Of a stretch of DNA of 64,000 nt, positions 50,166 through 64,000 are shown one piece after another. A program made the position numbers and the translations under genes. How positions within the stretch are numbered: position 1 is the stretch's first letter; the number at the start of each line of letters is the position of its first letter. Source of the stretch: Leptodactylus fallax (Eukaryota; Chordata; Amphibia; Anura; Leptodactylidae); assembly GCA_947044405.1 (NCBI GenBank), contig CAMRHE010000028.1, positions 8,738,501 to 8,802,500 of the forward strand. Direction: 5' to 3'. The notes below the pieces were generated by a model. That model was given only the letters and a program-made list of their open reading frames with translations. It was not told the DNA's origin and searched no databases.

Positions 50166-51439
50166 TGCTGGATGACAGATTTGCTGCACCTTTAGACCGT
50201 ACAGTCTGTTTGTTCTATTATTTAGCTTAATTTGTGTCGGAATTTAAGCCATAAATGGGGCACAATTGTTGCGCACGCGGGCGCTACTTATCCACTTGCC
50301 GAATATCCAATAGGGCACTTTAGACATCCAGGTGGTCAGCAATTAACTCTGCGAGGACATACCTGTACAATCTTGCAGAGTTGGCAGCTGCAAGGTCGTA
50401 GTGGGGAGTCAGCTATTGACTCCACGCTACCGTCCTTGCCTTCCCGATCACTGTATACGCAGTGCTCAATGAACACTTTGTGTACAGATATGGAAGCTGC
50501 CATGATGACCCCCCACAGCCAGTCTTCATGTGATTCATCAAGAGCAGATCAGCTCTGCAGTGGTGGACTAGGTGACTGTATGCCTCCTGTAACTGGGGGT
50601 AAAGTATCATCCAGATTCAGGGGAAATGAGCAAAAAAAAAAAAAAAAAATGTAATGTTAAAATGCCCCCCCCCCCCGGTCTATTATGACCTTATGTCAAA
50701 TGTAAAATATAAAAAAAAAAAAAAAAATAAAGACAAAAATAATAAATCTAATTAAAAAAGGCACTACCATGCCTACACCAGTTTCTATCCTCACAAAACT
50801 AATGTGTCACCTACATAAAAATCTCCTAATCTACTATTTAAAAAAAAAATATTGGTATGTTGTGATATTTTTAAAAAAAACCAGACATTTTCCTCTTTTT
50901 CCTACATTTACCTGGATATTAAAAAAAAAAAAATAACTAAAAACTATATAAAAATAAACATAAAAATGGTAGAGGCCATGTTGGTCAGCCTATGGCCCCC
51001 TCCCCCCACTGACCCCATAGAAGCTGCCTACCCTGCCCCCATGCTAGGTATACCGTTGAATGCGGCCATTCCTCTGGTTGTCCTCCAAACAGTTTACTAG
51101 AGAAAACTATGATCCTAATATGGCTCCTCGTGAGCCTGGAATCAATATGTCATCTTTGCAGAAAGTTGCTCTATATGTACATATAGGGAAGAAAACATGA
51201 CGGGATGGGCAGTTACATTCATCACAGCTATTTTGTATCAGTGGGGCAAACGTTTACACAGGTCCCTCATAGACATTTGATAGACTATTGATGGATCTGT
51301 GATAATGGGCAAAAGTTGGACATGTCCTATTTTTAATGGGCCTTCCAAAAACAGTGATATGAATGGCCTCATTGAAATCACGTGGCTTCAATGCAGCTGT
51401 ATGACGGCTGCTAAAAAATCGTCTGTTACACGACCAATA
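50166..51439. other. Intergenic with homopolymer runs
   Basis: A 140-codon frame (50232-50654) has no family signature and ends in a poly-A-derived lysine run. It overlaps sequence that looks like dispersed repeat and is not called a gene. A-runs lie at 50632-50649 and 50711-50727, a C-run at 50667-50676. Confidence 0.4.
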
Positions 51440-51765
51440 TCACGTGTTTGAATAGAGCTAGAAATGAGCAAACCAGTTCGTGCCATGACATTGCCATTCC
51501 ACCATGTGACCACTGAGGCATGTGACATCAGCAGACGCATGACATCAGTTAGGAGACTGAAAGAAACTAGAAGAAAACCCCGATGGAGCCCAGGAGAGGT
51601 GAAGGAAGGGTTGTATAAGTGTTTGTTATATTTGCCCACCTATCCTGGCCCAATACTTATCTGAAGAGACCCCAGAGTATAATGATAGCCCTTCTGGCTA
51701 GAAATGAAACATGCAAAAAACCTACAAATATTCATCAAAATGAATGTCCTGAGCTTTGCCCATCT
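51440..51765 (-). repeat. Dispersed repeat related to 24640-25745
   Basis: Shares 'gaagagaccccagagtataa', 'cccaggagaggtgaaggaag' and the 'catctcta' end with the copies in TANK intron 7, in reverse order. Confidence 0.6.
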
Positions 51766-53399
51766 CTAAATGGAGCCTTAGTGTGGTTCCCATTGAACAC
51801 TTCCATACCTATAAAAAAAATGCCTATACAGTATGCATAAAGATATTTGCTATATGGTGCCTGTAGTAACAGTAAGTAGCTCCCCTATACAGTGCTCTTA
51901 TAATACCAACATACAGTGACCAAATAATAGCTCCATACATAAAGTCATCTAATACCAGTTACACAATTCACACAGACCCCCGGCCTCTAGTAAGAGTTGG
52001 CTGATGCCGCCGCACAGTTTGCACACTCAGCCCTGCCATGGTGCTCTATAACAACCTCTGCATTGTGCGAGGCAATAAACAGCTGCCTATGCAGTGCGGG
52101 GCGAGGAGCGGCGTATCTTTATCTTTTGTCCCTATTTGAATATTGTTTGTGGGAAAATAACTCGAATCTGCCTGCCATGTATCCCGAGCTCTGGTGGAGA
52201 TTTTTCAATCTATTTCACATCATCGCACGTTATTACTTTACGCCTATTGCCTTTACACTTTTGCTCACTATGAGATTGCCACAGTTTTCCCTGAATGTGA
52301 TTTGCCTTTGTTGCTGCTAGAATTAACTGATACATCCATTCTATTTCCTTTCATTTCCAGATTTTTTTTTTTTATTCCCCTCTTTGAAAGGCTCAGGTGC
52401 TAACAAGTGTGAGCAAGTGTACAGAGGCATGTGGTCACGATGATCATAACTGTCACAAATGAGAGACATTATACAGAATGGGATTATGCGGCTGACATAT
52501 TGTATCATTACTTGGCATTTCTGCCATAGAGAAAAAGTCCAACCAACTTGTGAACAGTCTCAGACACATAGTGACAGATGGGCATAAGTGTAGGTAGCCA
52601 AGAGACCATGTATGCGTTAGTTTGGTTGCTGGGGGCTGAATTCACAGCTTGCTTCATAAAAATGGCTGTCTGTCCTGACAGTATACATGTTTATAATTAA
52701 GGCTATGTGCCATCTTAAAAATCTCAATAATAAACATTGTGAGATTGTAATTGTGTTTTATGAATGTAGCAACAACACGGGAATATTCTTTTGCCTTTTT
52801 CTCTAATTAATTTATTTTTTTAAATATATTTTAGTTTTAGTTAATCATGCATGGAACAAAAAAAATAAAAGGATTATTTTGTGTTGTAATCTTATAATAA
52901 TAGATCCTAATTAAGAACTTAGACAAATACCATCCCGCCATCATCCGCTAATTATATGTACAATCTGTAATAAACAGGGTCAATGCAGGCAAAGTTCAAA
53001 GTACTTATCCCAGAATGGATAGGGCTGAGTTCACATTACTGTTGTTCTTTAGGTTGTTTTGACATATAGTTTGCATACAGTAAGGTTTTTAATGAAATTT
53101 AAAGGGGTAATCGCATGAACACAAGTTGAGTCAAAACGGGGAGCCACTCTGTAATATTTGTCTATGTATTGGTTGGCTGAAGCTGATTTTACCAGGGGTG
53201 CCAGGATTAAGAACCGTGCAGGGCTTTTCTCTCCGCATTTTTAAAGCCGAATGGGGAACGGAATCCCCAAGTGGAGACCGGGCACAGGTGTGAACCTTAG
53301 CCTTACATGTCTATATGTTTTCTCCCCTTATGCTCCATATCTGGTTTTGACTTCAAAAACTGCACCCAATAAGAGATGAGAGAATAAGAGAAATTCCTC
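51766..53399. other. Intergenic, includes a low-repeat AT-rich block
   Basis: 52730-52990 lacks repeat motifs and is AT-rich with TAATTA-type words ('ctctaattaatttattttt', 'ccgctaattatatgtacaat'); it is a possible conserved element. 53190-53310 is a dispersed repeat. Confidence 0.35.
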
Positions 53400-53690
53400 T
53401 TCATTTTCCGCCACAATATTCAGCTGCAGGATTGCCGTGACAGAATGCCGATGCAGGGCATTAGCATTCTGTTACAGCTTTCCTCTGCTACTTAGATCCA
53501 GATGGATGGGCCTAATAAGCAGGGACTCCCGTGCCACGGAATCCGCAGCGAGATCGAGCAGGACGCTGATTTTTTCTGCAATCTCTGCCTTCTATTGTTT
53601 TCAATTCGAGACGGAATCTGCACACAGATTCAGGGGCGGAATCCGCCTCCTGATCCACGGCAAATTCCTACATGTGAACTTACCCTTAGG
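53400..53690. repeat. Dispersed frog repeat
   Basis: 'ttcagctgcaggattgccgt', 'ggaatccgcctcctgatcca' and 'acatgtgaacttacccttag' resemble the repeats at 430-745 and 4795-5030. Confidence 0.5.
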
Positions 53691-54013
53691 CCCCTTGCAG
53701 ACGACCGTGGTGTGGGTCATTGTGCTATTTGTATAATTCACAGATAGCACACTGACTCATTATTTTCTATGGGCCCGTACACACGGCCGTGAATTTCACG
53801 GTCCCGTGTGCGGGCCGACAGTCCAGGCCGCCTCAGATAGAACAGGTCCTATTCCTATTTTGCTGCTCGTGCTTCCATGGCTCCTATTCATTTAATGAAA
53901 GCAAGGCGCGTGCATGGACGGCACATGGGGACATCCCTGTGTCCCCCGAGTGCAGCCCGTGCTTTTAATTCACGGCAGGCCGGCTGTAGCACGGTTGTCT
54001 GCAACCGGCCTTA
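53690..54013. repeat. MITE-like repeat with hairpin, copy 2
   Basis: Same layout as 9621-9953: 'aggccccttgcagacgaccg' at the left, 'gcacggttgtctgcaaccgg' at the right, and 'atgggcccgtacacacggcc' inside. The central hairpin is decayed by several substitutions compared with copy 1. Confidence 0.7.
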
Positions 54014-54200
54014 GGCCTTTTTTGCTGCAGATTTTGCTGTGGTTTTTTTAAGCCAAAGTCTGGAGTGAATTTAGCAGGAGGGATAAGTATAAGAAGCTTC
54101 TAGATATATCTTTCCTATTGAAGCCACTTTTGGGTTTGACTCAGCAAGAAATGCAGCAAAATCTGCAACAAAAAAAAGCAACGTGGGGCCTCAGCCTCAA
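54014..54200. repeat. MITE-like repeat, uninterrupted relative of 7773-9620
   Basis: Contains 'tttgctgcagattttgctgt' at one end and 'gcaaaatctgcaacaaaaaa' plus 'caacgtggggcctcagcct' at the other, inverted. It abuts the preceding repeat, as its relative does at 9620. Confidence 0.65.
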
Positions 54201-55764
54201 AAGGGTTACCCAGCAGTCTTTAAAAACTGATTTCCTCCAGGGTTTTATTTTTAAAAAAAAAGTAATTGGATAACCCTTTAAAAAATAGCATTTTCTGCCC
54301 CATTAAGCAGGTCCATGACGTATGTATGACGTCCATGATTATAGTAGGTAATCTTCTTAGCGCGCATTCACATCATGTTTTTACATTTGCTGAGCAGGTC
54401 TGTTTAATGGATGCAAAAAGCAATGCAAACAGATGGCCAACCATGTCCAGCGAGTCAATGTAAAAAAAAAAATGGCTGTTTCTGTCCATTTTTTTTGAGG
54501 AACACAAAAGTGTGGTATACTTTGTTTTTATGTCCTTGAAACAAAATGCACAAAAATTGATCAGTTTTTTTTTGCATCTGTTTTTGCATCCGTTATCTGA
54601 ATCTTCTCAACAGATGTAAAAACCATGATGTGAACGCACTCCTACTCGTACCCGTACCTGTATTTGTGCATTATCCACTCTCTTCTAGTCTTCACCAGCA
54701 ATAAGACTCTCCAACTAACAGTCTTATGCGGACAGGAAATCTCTGTCTATATGTGTCTATATCACAGTCAAACACATAGAGGGTTTTTTTAAGACTGTTT
54801 TTCATTAACTTCACTACAGTAGAAACCCAGACAGAACATGTTACCGCATATAAACGTGCCCTGGTAGCTTACCTTTGCTTTCCAGTGTTCACAGGCAAAG
54901 AATTGGCCTTGATGTACTGCAAAGAAAGTTGCCATATCTTGCTAGCCACTGTTGTCATAAAGCATCTTCTTTCATTAATATCTATGTCACGCTACCAGTG
55001 AATCAGTCATGTGTTTTCTGCTATGGATTTTAATGGTGTAAAAAAATGTCATTTTGCCAGGATAGTTGTAATGAGTTGGTCTTCCAGTCTGTTGCCTTTG
55101 ATGAAACGTGCAGTTTATGTTTTTTTTTAGACATTTTTACATTTTAGATGAATCAATTGTTATTGTGAAAATAGAGTTCAACAAGATGTGTGATGTGTAA
55201 GTCTGCAGTCCGCTTCTCAGAGAGTACAGCACGTTGTACATTACCCTTAGGCTAAGTCCCCATGTGTATATTACAAGAGGATACGAGTCACAAATACAAG
55301 GCTGACACTGCCTCTGATGTGTCGCAGATCCGCACAATCATTCCATGGAATACTCCAGAAGAACAAAGAAAATATTCATTATTATCACAATTTTTTTTTT
55401 TCTGTGGAGCTAACACAACTCCATGCAGTTTTTCTCAGGAGCGCCCCCACCAATTCGATGTTTAAGCCCTTCAGGGCTTTATATATGGCACCCACTCAGT
55501 TGAGTGGGCACCATAGCTCTGCTGTTTTACACAGAGGAGATGAGGTGGCAATCCTCTTTGATCGTAGGCATGAACCCTGAAGTTTCTTGCTTAAATGTGA
55601 CCAAGACACAGATCCCTGAGCAAGATCCGGGGGCTCTGATTCGTTTCCATGACAGCCTGTCATTACCATAGACAGTAATAGAAGCAAATGGATTTCTCAA
55701 TATACTGCAATACATTAAAATTGAAGTATAGTCAAGTTACCTGGGAGGGGGTTGGGTCTAAAAA
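54201..55764. other. Intergenic, no feature recognised
   Basis: 54350-54620 repeats words like 'tgttttt(a/g)catttg' and 'gatgtaaaaaccatgatgtg' with inverted relation, likely an old repeat. Nothing else can be supported. Confidence 0.35.
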
Positions 55765-55771
55765 AATAAAT

Positions 55772-55773
<2 letters not shown>

Positions 55774-55819
<46 letters not shown>

Positions 55820-55838
55820 CACACACACACACATATCT

Positions 55839-55872
<34 letters not shown>
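55774..55872 (+). repeat. (TA)n and (CA)n microsatellite
   Basis: Two TA runs separated by 'tttacacacacacacacata'. Confidence 0.95.
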
Positions 55873-55878
<6 letters not shown>

Positions 55879-55964
55879 TTAAATTGCGTCTTTCCCTGGA
55901 TCACAGATAAAAGTGAAAAAAAACAAACATAAATGCATTCTGCATCCCCTATAAATGAATAGTA

Positions 55965-57110
55965 ATAATAGTCCTTTAATAGTCCCACAATGGGGAAATT
56001 CAGTGTGTTACAGCAGCAAAGATAAGATAAGTAGATACAAATACAAATACAACATGTACAGGAATGTTCCAAGGTGAGAGGCATTACATTAATAGCAGAC
56101 AGACAGATAGGACGTAGCAGAGGAGGAGGGGGGGGGGGGATATAACAGGCAGAGAGATATTTCAGTTCCCTGTGTGTAATGATCTCCGCTTAGGTCGGTG
56201 TTGGTTGTACAGCCTAACCACGGTGGGGAGGAAAGACTTCCGATAGCGCTCCTTCTCACACTTAGGGTGGAGCAGTCGGTCACTGACAGTACTGCCCAGC
56301 GCTATCACGGTCTCATGCATGGGATGGGACTTCTTCTTCTGCATGGAGCTCACCACGGACAGTATCCTTCTGTCACCCACCACCTGCACTGGGTCCAGTG
56401 GGCTCCCCAGGACAGAGCTGGCCTTTCTAATCAGCTTGTCAAGTTTATTTCTGTCCCTGGTTGATATACTGCTCCCCCAGCAGGCCACTCCAAAGAAGAT
56501 GGCTGATGCCACTACCGAGTTGAAGAAAGTCCTAAGAAGTGCCCCCCGGATTCCAAAGGCTCTCAGCTTCCTAAGCAGGTAGAGCCTGCTGTGGCCCTTC
56601 CTGTACAGGGCCTCCATATGATCTGCCCAGTCCAGCTTATTGTTAAGGAGCAAACCCAGGTACTTATAGGTGTTCACAATCTCGATGCCCGTCCCCAGGA
56701 TGTCCACTGGTTTAGGAGGGAATCTTCATTTACGGAAGTCCACCACCATCTCCTTAGTCCTCCCCGCGTTAATCTTCAGGTGGTTCCGGTGGCACCAGTC
56801 CACAAAATCCCCGTTCAGTTCTCTGTACTCCCTGTCATCATCGTCTGTGATGAAACCTACTATTGCAGAGTCGTCAGAATACTTCTGTAGGTAGCAGCTG
56901 GATGAGTTGCACCTAAAATCAGCAGTGTACAGTGTGAAGAGGAAAGGGGCGAGAACCGTACCCTGAGGTGCCCCCGTATTACAGAGATCACGGTACCTGA
57001 CACACAGTCTTGGGCTCTCACATATTGAGGTCGATTTGTGAAGTAGTCTAGGATCCAGTTGGAGAGGTGGTGGTCCGCTCCAGCAAGGCCCAGTAATGCC
57101 CTATAAACTA
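55965..57110 (-). mobile_element. 5'-truncated LINE of the L2/Rex1 group
   Basis: On the minus strand the reverse transcriptase C-terminal half is followed by a 3' UTR ending 'ctgaatttccccattgtggg' and 'actattaaaggactattatt', a 3' end typical of this LINE group with a short repeat tail. The 5' part is missing from about 57110, as expected from incomplete reverse transcription. Confidence 0.88.
56162..57105 (-). pseudogene. LINE reverse transcriptase fragment
   Basis: The fragment begins around LGLAGADHHLSNWILDYFTN, shifts frame near 56985 (GAPQG region), continues with YSDDSAIVGF, the variant of the YADD active-site box, and then a TGA at 56726-56728 replaces a usual Trp. The rest reads YKYLGLLLNNKLDWADHMEA, then VACWGSSIS, and ends at a stop near 56162. 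One frameshift and one stop make it inactive. Confidence 0.88.
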
Positions 57111-58760
57111 TGACTATATAAAAATATTTTTTTCCACACAGCCAACACCATAGCATAAAAAAAAAATGGCCAAATTTTACGTTTGAGCCTTCCCCAAAAA
57201 ATTGTATAAAAAGTGCTCAAAACGTCAAACAATCCCCAAAAAGTACAGTTTGCATTACTCAGCTCCAAACACAAGAATATAAAACAAATTATGGTTGTCA
57301 TAATCTATCCGATTTCTAGTTCTCTAAGGCAAACAGAGCTATAGTTATGTTATAGTGACAGCAACATGTATGTCTATGGAAAAACAGATGGTAAGCGGTG
57401 AATACAAACTCAGAATTTAACCGGGGCACCACGTGACGTAAATCCCATCCACGTATTGCGGAAAAATACATGCAGTGGATACTCTGCGATTTCCATAACC
57501 ATTCACTTGAATACATTTGACATCACTGCCCTATAAAGCAGAAGCAATCCTCATGTGGGCACAGCTGATTTATGGGGCTGCCAATCCAATATTGATGACC
57601 TATCCTAGGGATAGATCATCAATACCAAAAACCTGGAAAAACCATTTAGAACTGCAAAAGCCCATGAAGGTTTTGCTGAATGAACAAGTCATGGATCCAG
57701 CGGTGAGTTACCAGCTGGCATGGCCGTGTGGTTCATTGCCTTTATGTGGTTACTCTTTGCATTGCGTTTTATTTTTTCTATTCACTGTCCATAGTGATGA
57801 CAGAGACAGCCGAGCACCATCTTGGGACTCGCCTTGTATTGGCTGGTGGGTAGGGCTTGGCAATTAATCGAAAAATAAATGAAACGGAATGTCAACCCGG
57901 ATAACCGACATGATTTTGTGCACCCCAGAGACCCCAAAGTATGATAGCACTTTCGGTTCAGACGTGTTCGGTCCAAACAAAACCGACGGGTGTAACTCGC
58001 GAGATTCGTCCAACACAGGGGCATGATCTAAATAATCCCCATTAATCATAATCGAGGTAAAATGCCAGATTAATTGCGATCTTGATTTAGGTCATAATCA
58101 CCCAGCCCTACCGGCGAGCGTCCCAGTAGTGTGGCCCCCAATGATCAGGCTTTTAACCCCTTTCCTGTGGATTTCAGTACATGCAGTCACTGCACATCAT
58201 GCAGAATGCCCTGACATTGAACGCTCTCGAATTATTGCAGCATCTTTCATCTTATATTTAGCACCCAGTGTTCACTATGTGACGGTTTCTTTGATGGGGC
58301 CAGGTCTACCAATTAATAGCTACTAAACATCAAACACACCAGAAGCTCGTAATAGTAACTGGATTTCTGCATAATTTAAGTGATCAGATTTTCATCTATG
58401 CCATAAACATTAAAAGAACTCAATAAATAAAAGCCAATAAACACATATATACATATTACATTCATTGTAGCCCAAGTGACCTTCCTGTATAATCTGTCAC
58501 TATTCTGCTGCTGAAAGCAACTGAAAAGGTTGACTCTGGCTAGAAGCTCTCAAGATAGAGTGCCGAACACAGAAATCTCCTCCTTGTAAGGTGGACTCCT
58601 GAACACCTCCATTAGTCAAGGCAAGAACGACCTGCAGATCCTTTAATGTTACCCTGGGGTCCTTTTCATCTACAGTACTGGTCTTTAATTTAAAGCGTAC
58701 CTTCAATTATAAACCAACTTTTCCTAAATGAATAATGCAAGTGAATATGAGAAACTTTGT
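57111..58760. other. Intergenic with repeat fragments
   Basis: 57420-57510 is a fragment of the 'GTGGGGCC' family ('aaatcccatccacgtattgc'). 57575-57650 is a fragment of the 16942-17244 MITE. 57850-58110 has inverted 'aatcgaaaaataaatgaa'-like and 'ttaatcataatcgag' words, probably another repeat. No exon. Confidence 0.4.
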
Positions 58761-59115
58761 CATGTAGCTTACTAAGGAAATAGGCTTTTTTTTTTCATCA
58801 GGCTGAGTTAGTTCTTACATAGAAGTCCATGTAGAGGGGAGGGTGAGGAGGAAGCTGCTGGAAAAGACAGACCAATAACTGCAGCTGCTACACTGTGATT
58901 CAGGAGGCTCTTTAACACTGCTATGTTTCAAGGCAAGACTCTATCGCTGCACAGAATGAGGCAGTTCAATTACCAGCTTCCTACTCTCCTGCCCCTCTCC
59001 ATAGACTTCTGTGTGTGAGGTGAATACAGAGGATTCTATACAAAGAACAGTCTGAATGAATATAAGGAGGAGGAGAGCAGCCTAATAGGTGGAGAAGGAA
59101 ATAAAGTATATTACA
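58761..59115. repeat. Interspersed repeat, copy 2 (pairs with 1434-1770)
   Basis: Shares 'cttacatagaagtc', 'aataactgcagctg', 'ctacactgtga', 'ctctgcacagaatgag'-like and 'gaggagagcagcctaatagg' words with 1434-1770 in the same order. Confidence 0.6.
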
Positions 59116-59584
59116 ATGTTTTACATATTCACATGGACTATTCATTTATGAATATATATATATATATATATATATTTTTTATAAATCGGGGTAAATTTTA
59201 AGGGATTATGCACATGGCCATACGGAAGCTCATAAGTGTGATATAGATGCATTCCTACTATACTACCATACAAATTTGATATCACATGAAGCCAGGCATA
59301 GATAGGTATGGAATCCATCAGCAGAATACAGTATCTGTATATATTGAGATGTGCCACCCCTTTAACATGAGATTCAAAACCAACTACACTTATGCAGACA
59401 GAAGCTGCACCCTACATGAACAGCTTATATGCATTAAAGGGTTTTCCCATCTCCCGCTCTCACCAGTCATGTAAACGAAGTGACTCCTGCAAAGAAAAGT
59501 GATAATTGGCAAGTGTCATGTTATTCTTAGGCTTAGTAGTCAGAGTTAAAATTTCAGGATATAGAACTTTTTTTCAAACATATA
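59116..59584. other. Intergenic, short (TA)n
   Basis: A (TA)n run at 59152-59176. Otherwise nothing recognised. Confidence 0.4.
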
Positions 59585-62295
<2,711 letters not shown>

Positions 62296-63930
62296 CAGTG
62301 GGTACGGAAAGTATTCAGACCCCTTTACATTTTTCACTCTTTGTTTCATTACAGCCATTTTCTAAAAGCAAAAAAGTTCATTTTATTTCTCATTACTATA
62401 CACTCAGCACCCCATCTTGACAGAAAAAAACAGAAATGTAGATATTTTTGCAAATTTATTAAAAAAGAAAAACTGAAATATCACATGGTCATAAGTATTC
62501 AGAGCCTTTGCTGTGGCACTCATATATAACTCACAGGCTGTCCATTTCCTTCTGATCCTCCTTGAGATGGTTCTACTCCTTCATTAGAGTCCAGCTGTGT
62601 TTAATTAAACTGATTGGACTTGATTAGGAAAGGCGCACACCTGTCTATATAAGACCTCACAGCTCACAGTGCATGTCAGAGCAAATGAGAATCATGAGGT
62701 CAAAGGAACTGCCCAAGGAGCTCAGAGACAGAATTGTGGTAAGGCACAGATCTGGCCAAGGTTACAAAAGAATTTCTGCAGCACTCAAGGTTCCTAAGAG
62801 CACAGTGACCTCCATAATGCTTAAATGGAAGAAGTTTGGGACGACCAGAACTCTTCCTAGACCTGACCGTCCAGCCAAACTGAGCAATCGTGGGAGAAGA
62901 GCCTTGGTGAGAGAGGTAAAGAAGAACCCAAAGATCACTGTGGCTGAGCTCCAGAGATGCAGGAGGGAGATGGGAGAAAGTTCCACAAAGTCAGCTATCA
63001 CTGCAGCCCTCCACCAGTCGGGGCTTTATGGCAGAGTGGCCCGAAGGAAGCCTCTCCTCAGTGCAAGACATATGAAAGCCTGCATAGAGTTTGCCAAAAA
63101 ACACATGAAGGACTCATAGACTATGAGAAATAAGATTCTCTGGTCTGATGAGACGAAGATTGAACTTTTTGGCGTTAATTCTAAGCGGTATGTGTGGAGA
63201 AAACCAGGCACTGCTCATCACCTGCCCGATACAATTCCAACAGTGAAACATGGTGGTGGCAGCATCATGCTATGGGGGTGTTTTTCAGCTGTAGGGACAG
63301 GACGACTGGTTGCAATTGAAGGAAAGATGAATGCGGCCAAGTACAGAGATATCCTGGAGGAAAACCTCTTCCAGAGTGCTCTGGACCTCAGACTGGGCCG
63401 AAGTTCACCTTCCAACAAGACAATGACCGTAAGCACACAGCTAAAATAACAAAGGAGCGGCTTCGGAACAACTCTGTGACCATTCTTGACTGGCCCAGCC
63501 AGAGCCCTGACCTCAACCCAATTGAGCATCTCTGGAGAGACCTGAAAATGGCTCCACCAACGTTCACCATCCAACCTGACGGAACTGGAGAAGATCTGCA
63601 AGGAAGAATGGCAGAGGATCCCCAAATCCAGATGTGAAAAACTTGTTGCATCATTCCCAAGAAGACTCATGGCTGTACTAGCTCAAAAGGAAGGGGCTTC
63701 TACTCAATACTGAGCAAAGGGTCTGAATACTTATGACCATGTGAGATTTCAGTTTTTATTTTTTAATAAATTTGGAAAAATATCTACATTTCTGTTTTTT
63801 TTTCTGTCAAATGGGGTGCTGAGTGTACATTAATGAGAAATAAAATGACCTTTTTTGCTTTTAGCAAATGGCTGCAATGAAACAAAGAGTGAAAAATTTA
63901 AAGGGGTCTGAATACTTTCCGTACCCACTG
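62296..63930 (+). mobile_element. Tc1-like transposon E, full length, young
   Basis: 1,635 bp between TA dinucleotides (62294-62295, 63931-63932). The inverted ends begin 'cagtgggtacggaaagtatt' and match over roughly 210 bp with few differences. Inner repeats 'catggtcataagtattcaga' lie at the inside of each end (IR/DR type). The good match between the two ends suggests recent insertion compared with the other copies. Confidence 0.95.
62673..63713 (+). pseudogene. Tc1 transposase of element E, nearly intact
   Basis: Full-length DD34E transposase with three lesions. A TAG at 63117-63119 replaces the usual Gln in KDSQTMRNK. A 1-nt deletion lies near 63404 (expected GRRFTFQQ). A 2-nt deletion near 63551 restores the original frame, which ends ASTQY plus TGA at 63711-63713. 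N-terminal helix-turn-helix regions (RSGQGYKRISAALKVPKSTV and the GRVARRKPLL end of the second) are intact. Catalytic D is at 63147-63149, D at 63419-63421, E at 63524-63526. The usual DNDPKH reads DNDRKH here. The start could be the first Met or the one at 62688. Confidence 0.93.
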
Positions 63931-64000
63931 TACAGATAGCCCAAGTTTAGATCCCAAAAACTGTCCTTTAATAAATTACTGAAAGCAAAATTCTAAAAAA

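Noticed and set aside
50232..50654. A 140-codon open frame
   Set aside because: No recognisable domain, ends in a poly-A run, and overlaps dispersed-repeat-like sequence.

Overview
The window is vertebrate nuclear DNA, most likely from a frog. Its genes are split by introns. It is packed with Tc1/mariner transposons, fold-back MITE-like repeats, GATA/TCTA microsatellites and minisatellites. Several repeat families, such as elements ending in GTGGGGCC(T)TAGCC and GGACCTTTCACC, look familiar from anuran genomes. The species cannot be read from the sequence.

One host protein gene can be supported: TANK (TRAF family member-associated NF-kappa-B activator), on the + strand from 6448 to 32341. Eight coding exons with compatible splice phases give a 455-residue protein. 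It has an N-terminal coiled coil, a TBK1/IKK-epsilon binding segment (about 180-202), a TRAF-binding PVQCT motif (222-226) and a C-terminal C2H2-type zinc finger (426-450). A likely non-coding 5' exon lies at 6229-6315. A second, weaker exon candidate is at 1010-1093. No other host coding gene was recognised, including PSMD14, the gene I remember as following TANK in mammals.

Layout: 1-6.2 kb is upstream DNA with interspersed repeats and a 30-bp minisatellite. 6.2-32.3 kb is TANK; its introns hold a SINE, a near full-length Tc1 element nested in an older MITE (7.9-9.5 kb), two internally deleted copies of a second Tc1 family (11.2-12.2 and 18.5-19.1 kb), a Tigger-like MITE, a 24-bp minisatellite and long GATA arrays. 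32.3-64 kb is downstream intergenic DNA. It contains an AT-rich 150-bp tandem repeat, a Tc1-derived MITE, fold-back MITEs, a 31-bp minisatellite, two degenerate transposons fused at 42.4 kb, a 49-bp array with higher-order structure (47.3-49.2 kb), a 5'-truncated L2/Rex1-group LINE (56-57.1 kb), a third truncated copy of the second Tc1 family (59.6-60.4 kb) and a young, nearly complete Tc1 element (62.3-63.9 kb).

All transposase genes here are broken. The points most worth following are an in-frame 129-nt coiled-coil exon in TANK that seems absent from the mammalian protein, a tandem amplification of the catalytic-motif segment inside a dead transposase, a shared breakpoint and frameshift in one Tc1 family, and the 682-bp higher-order repeat.
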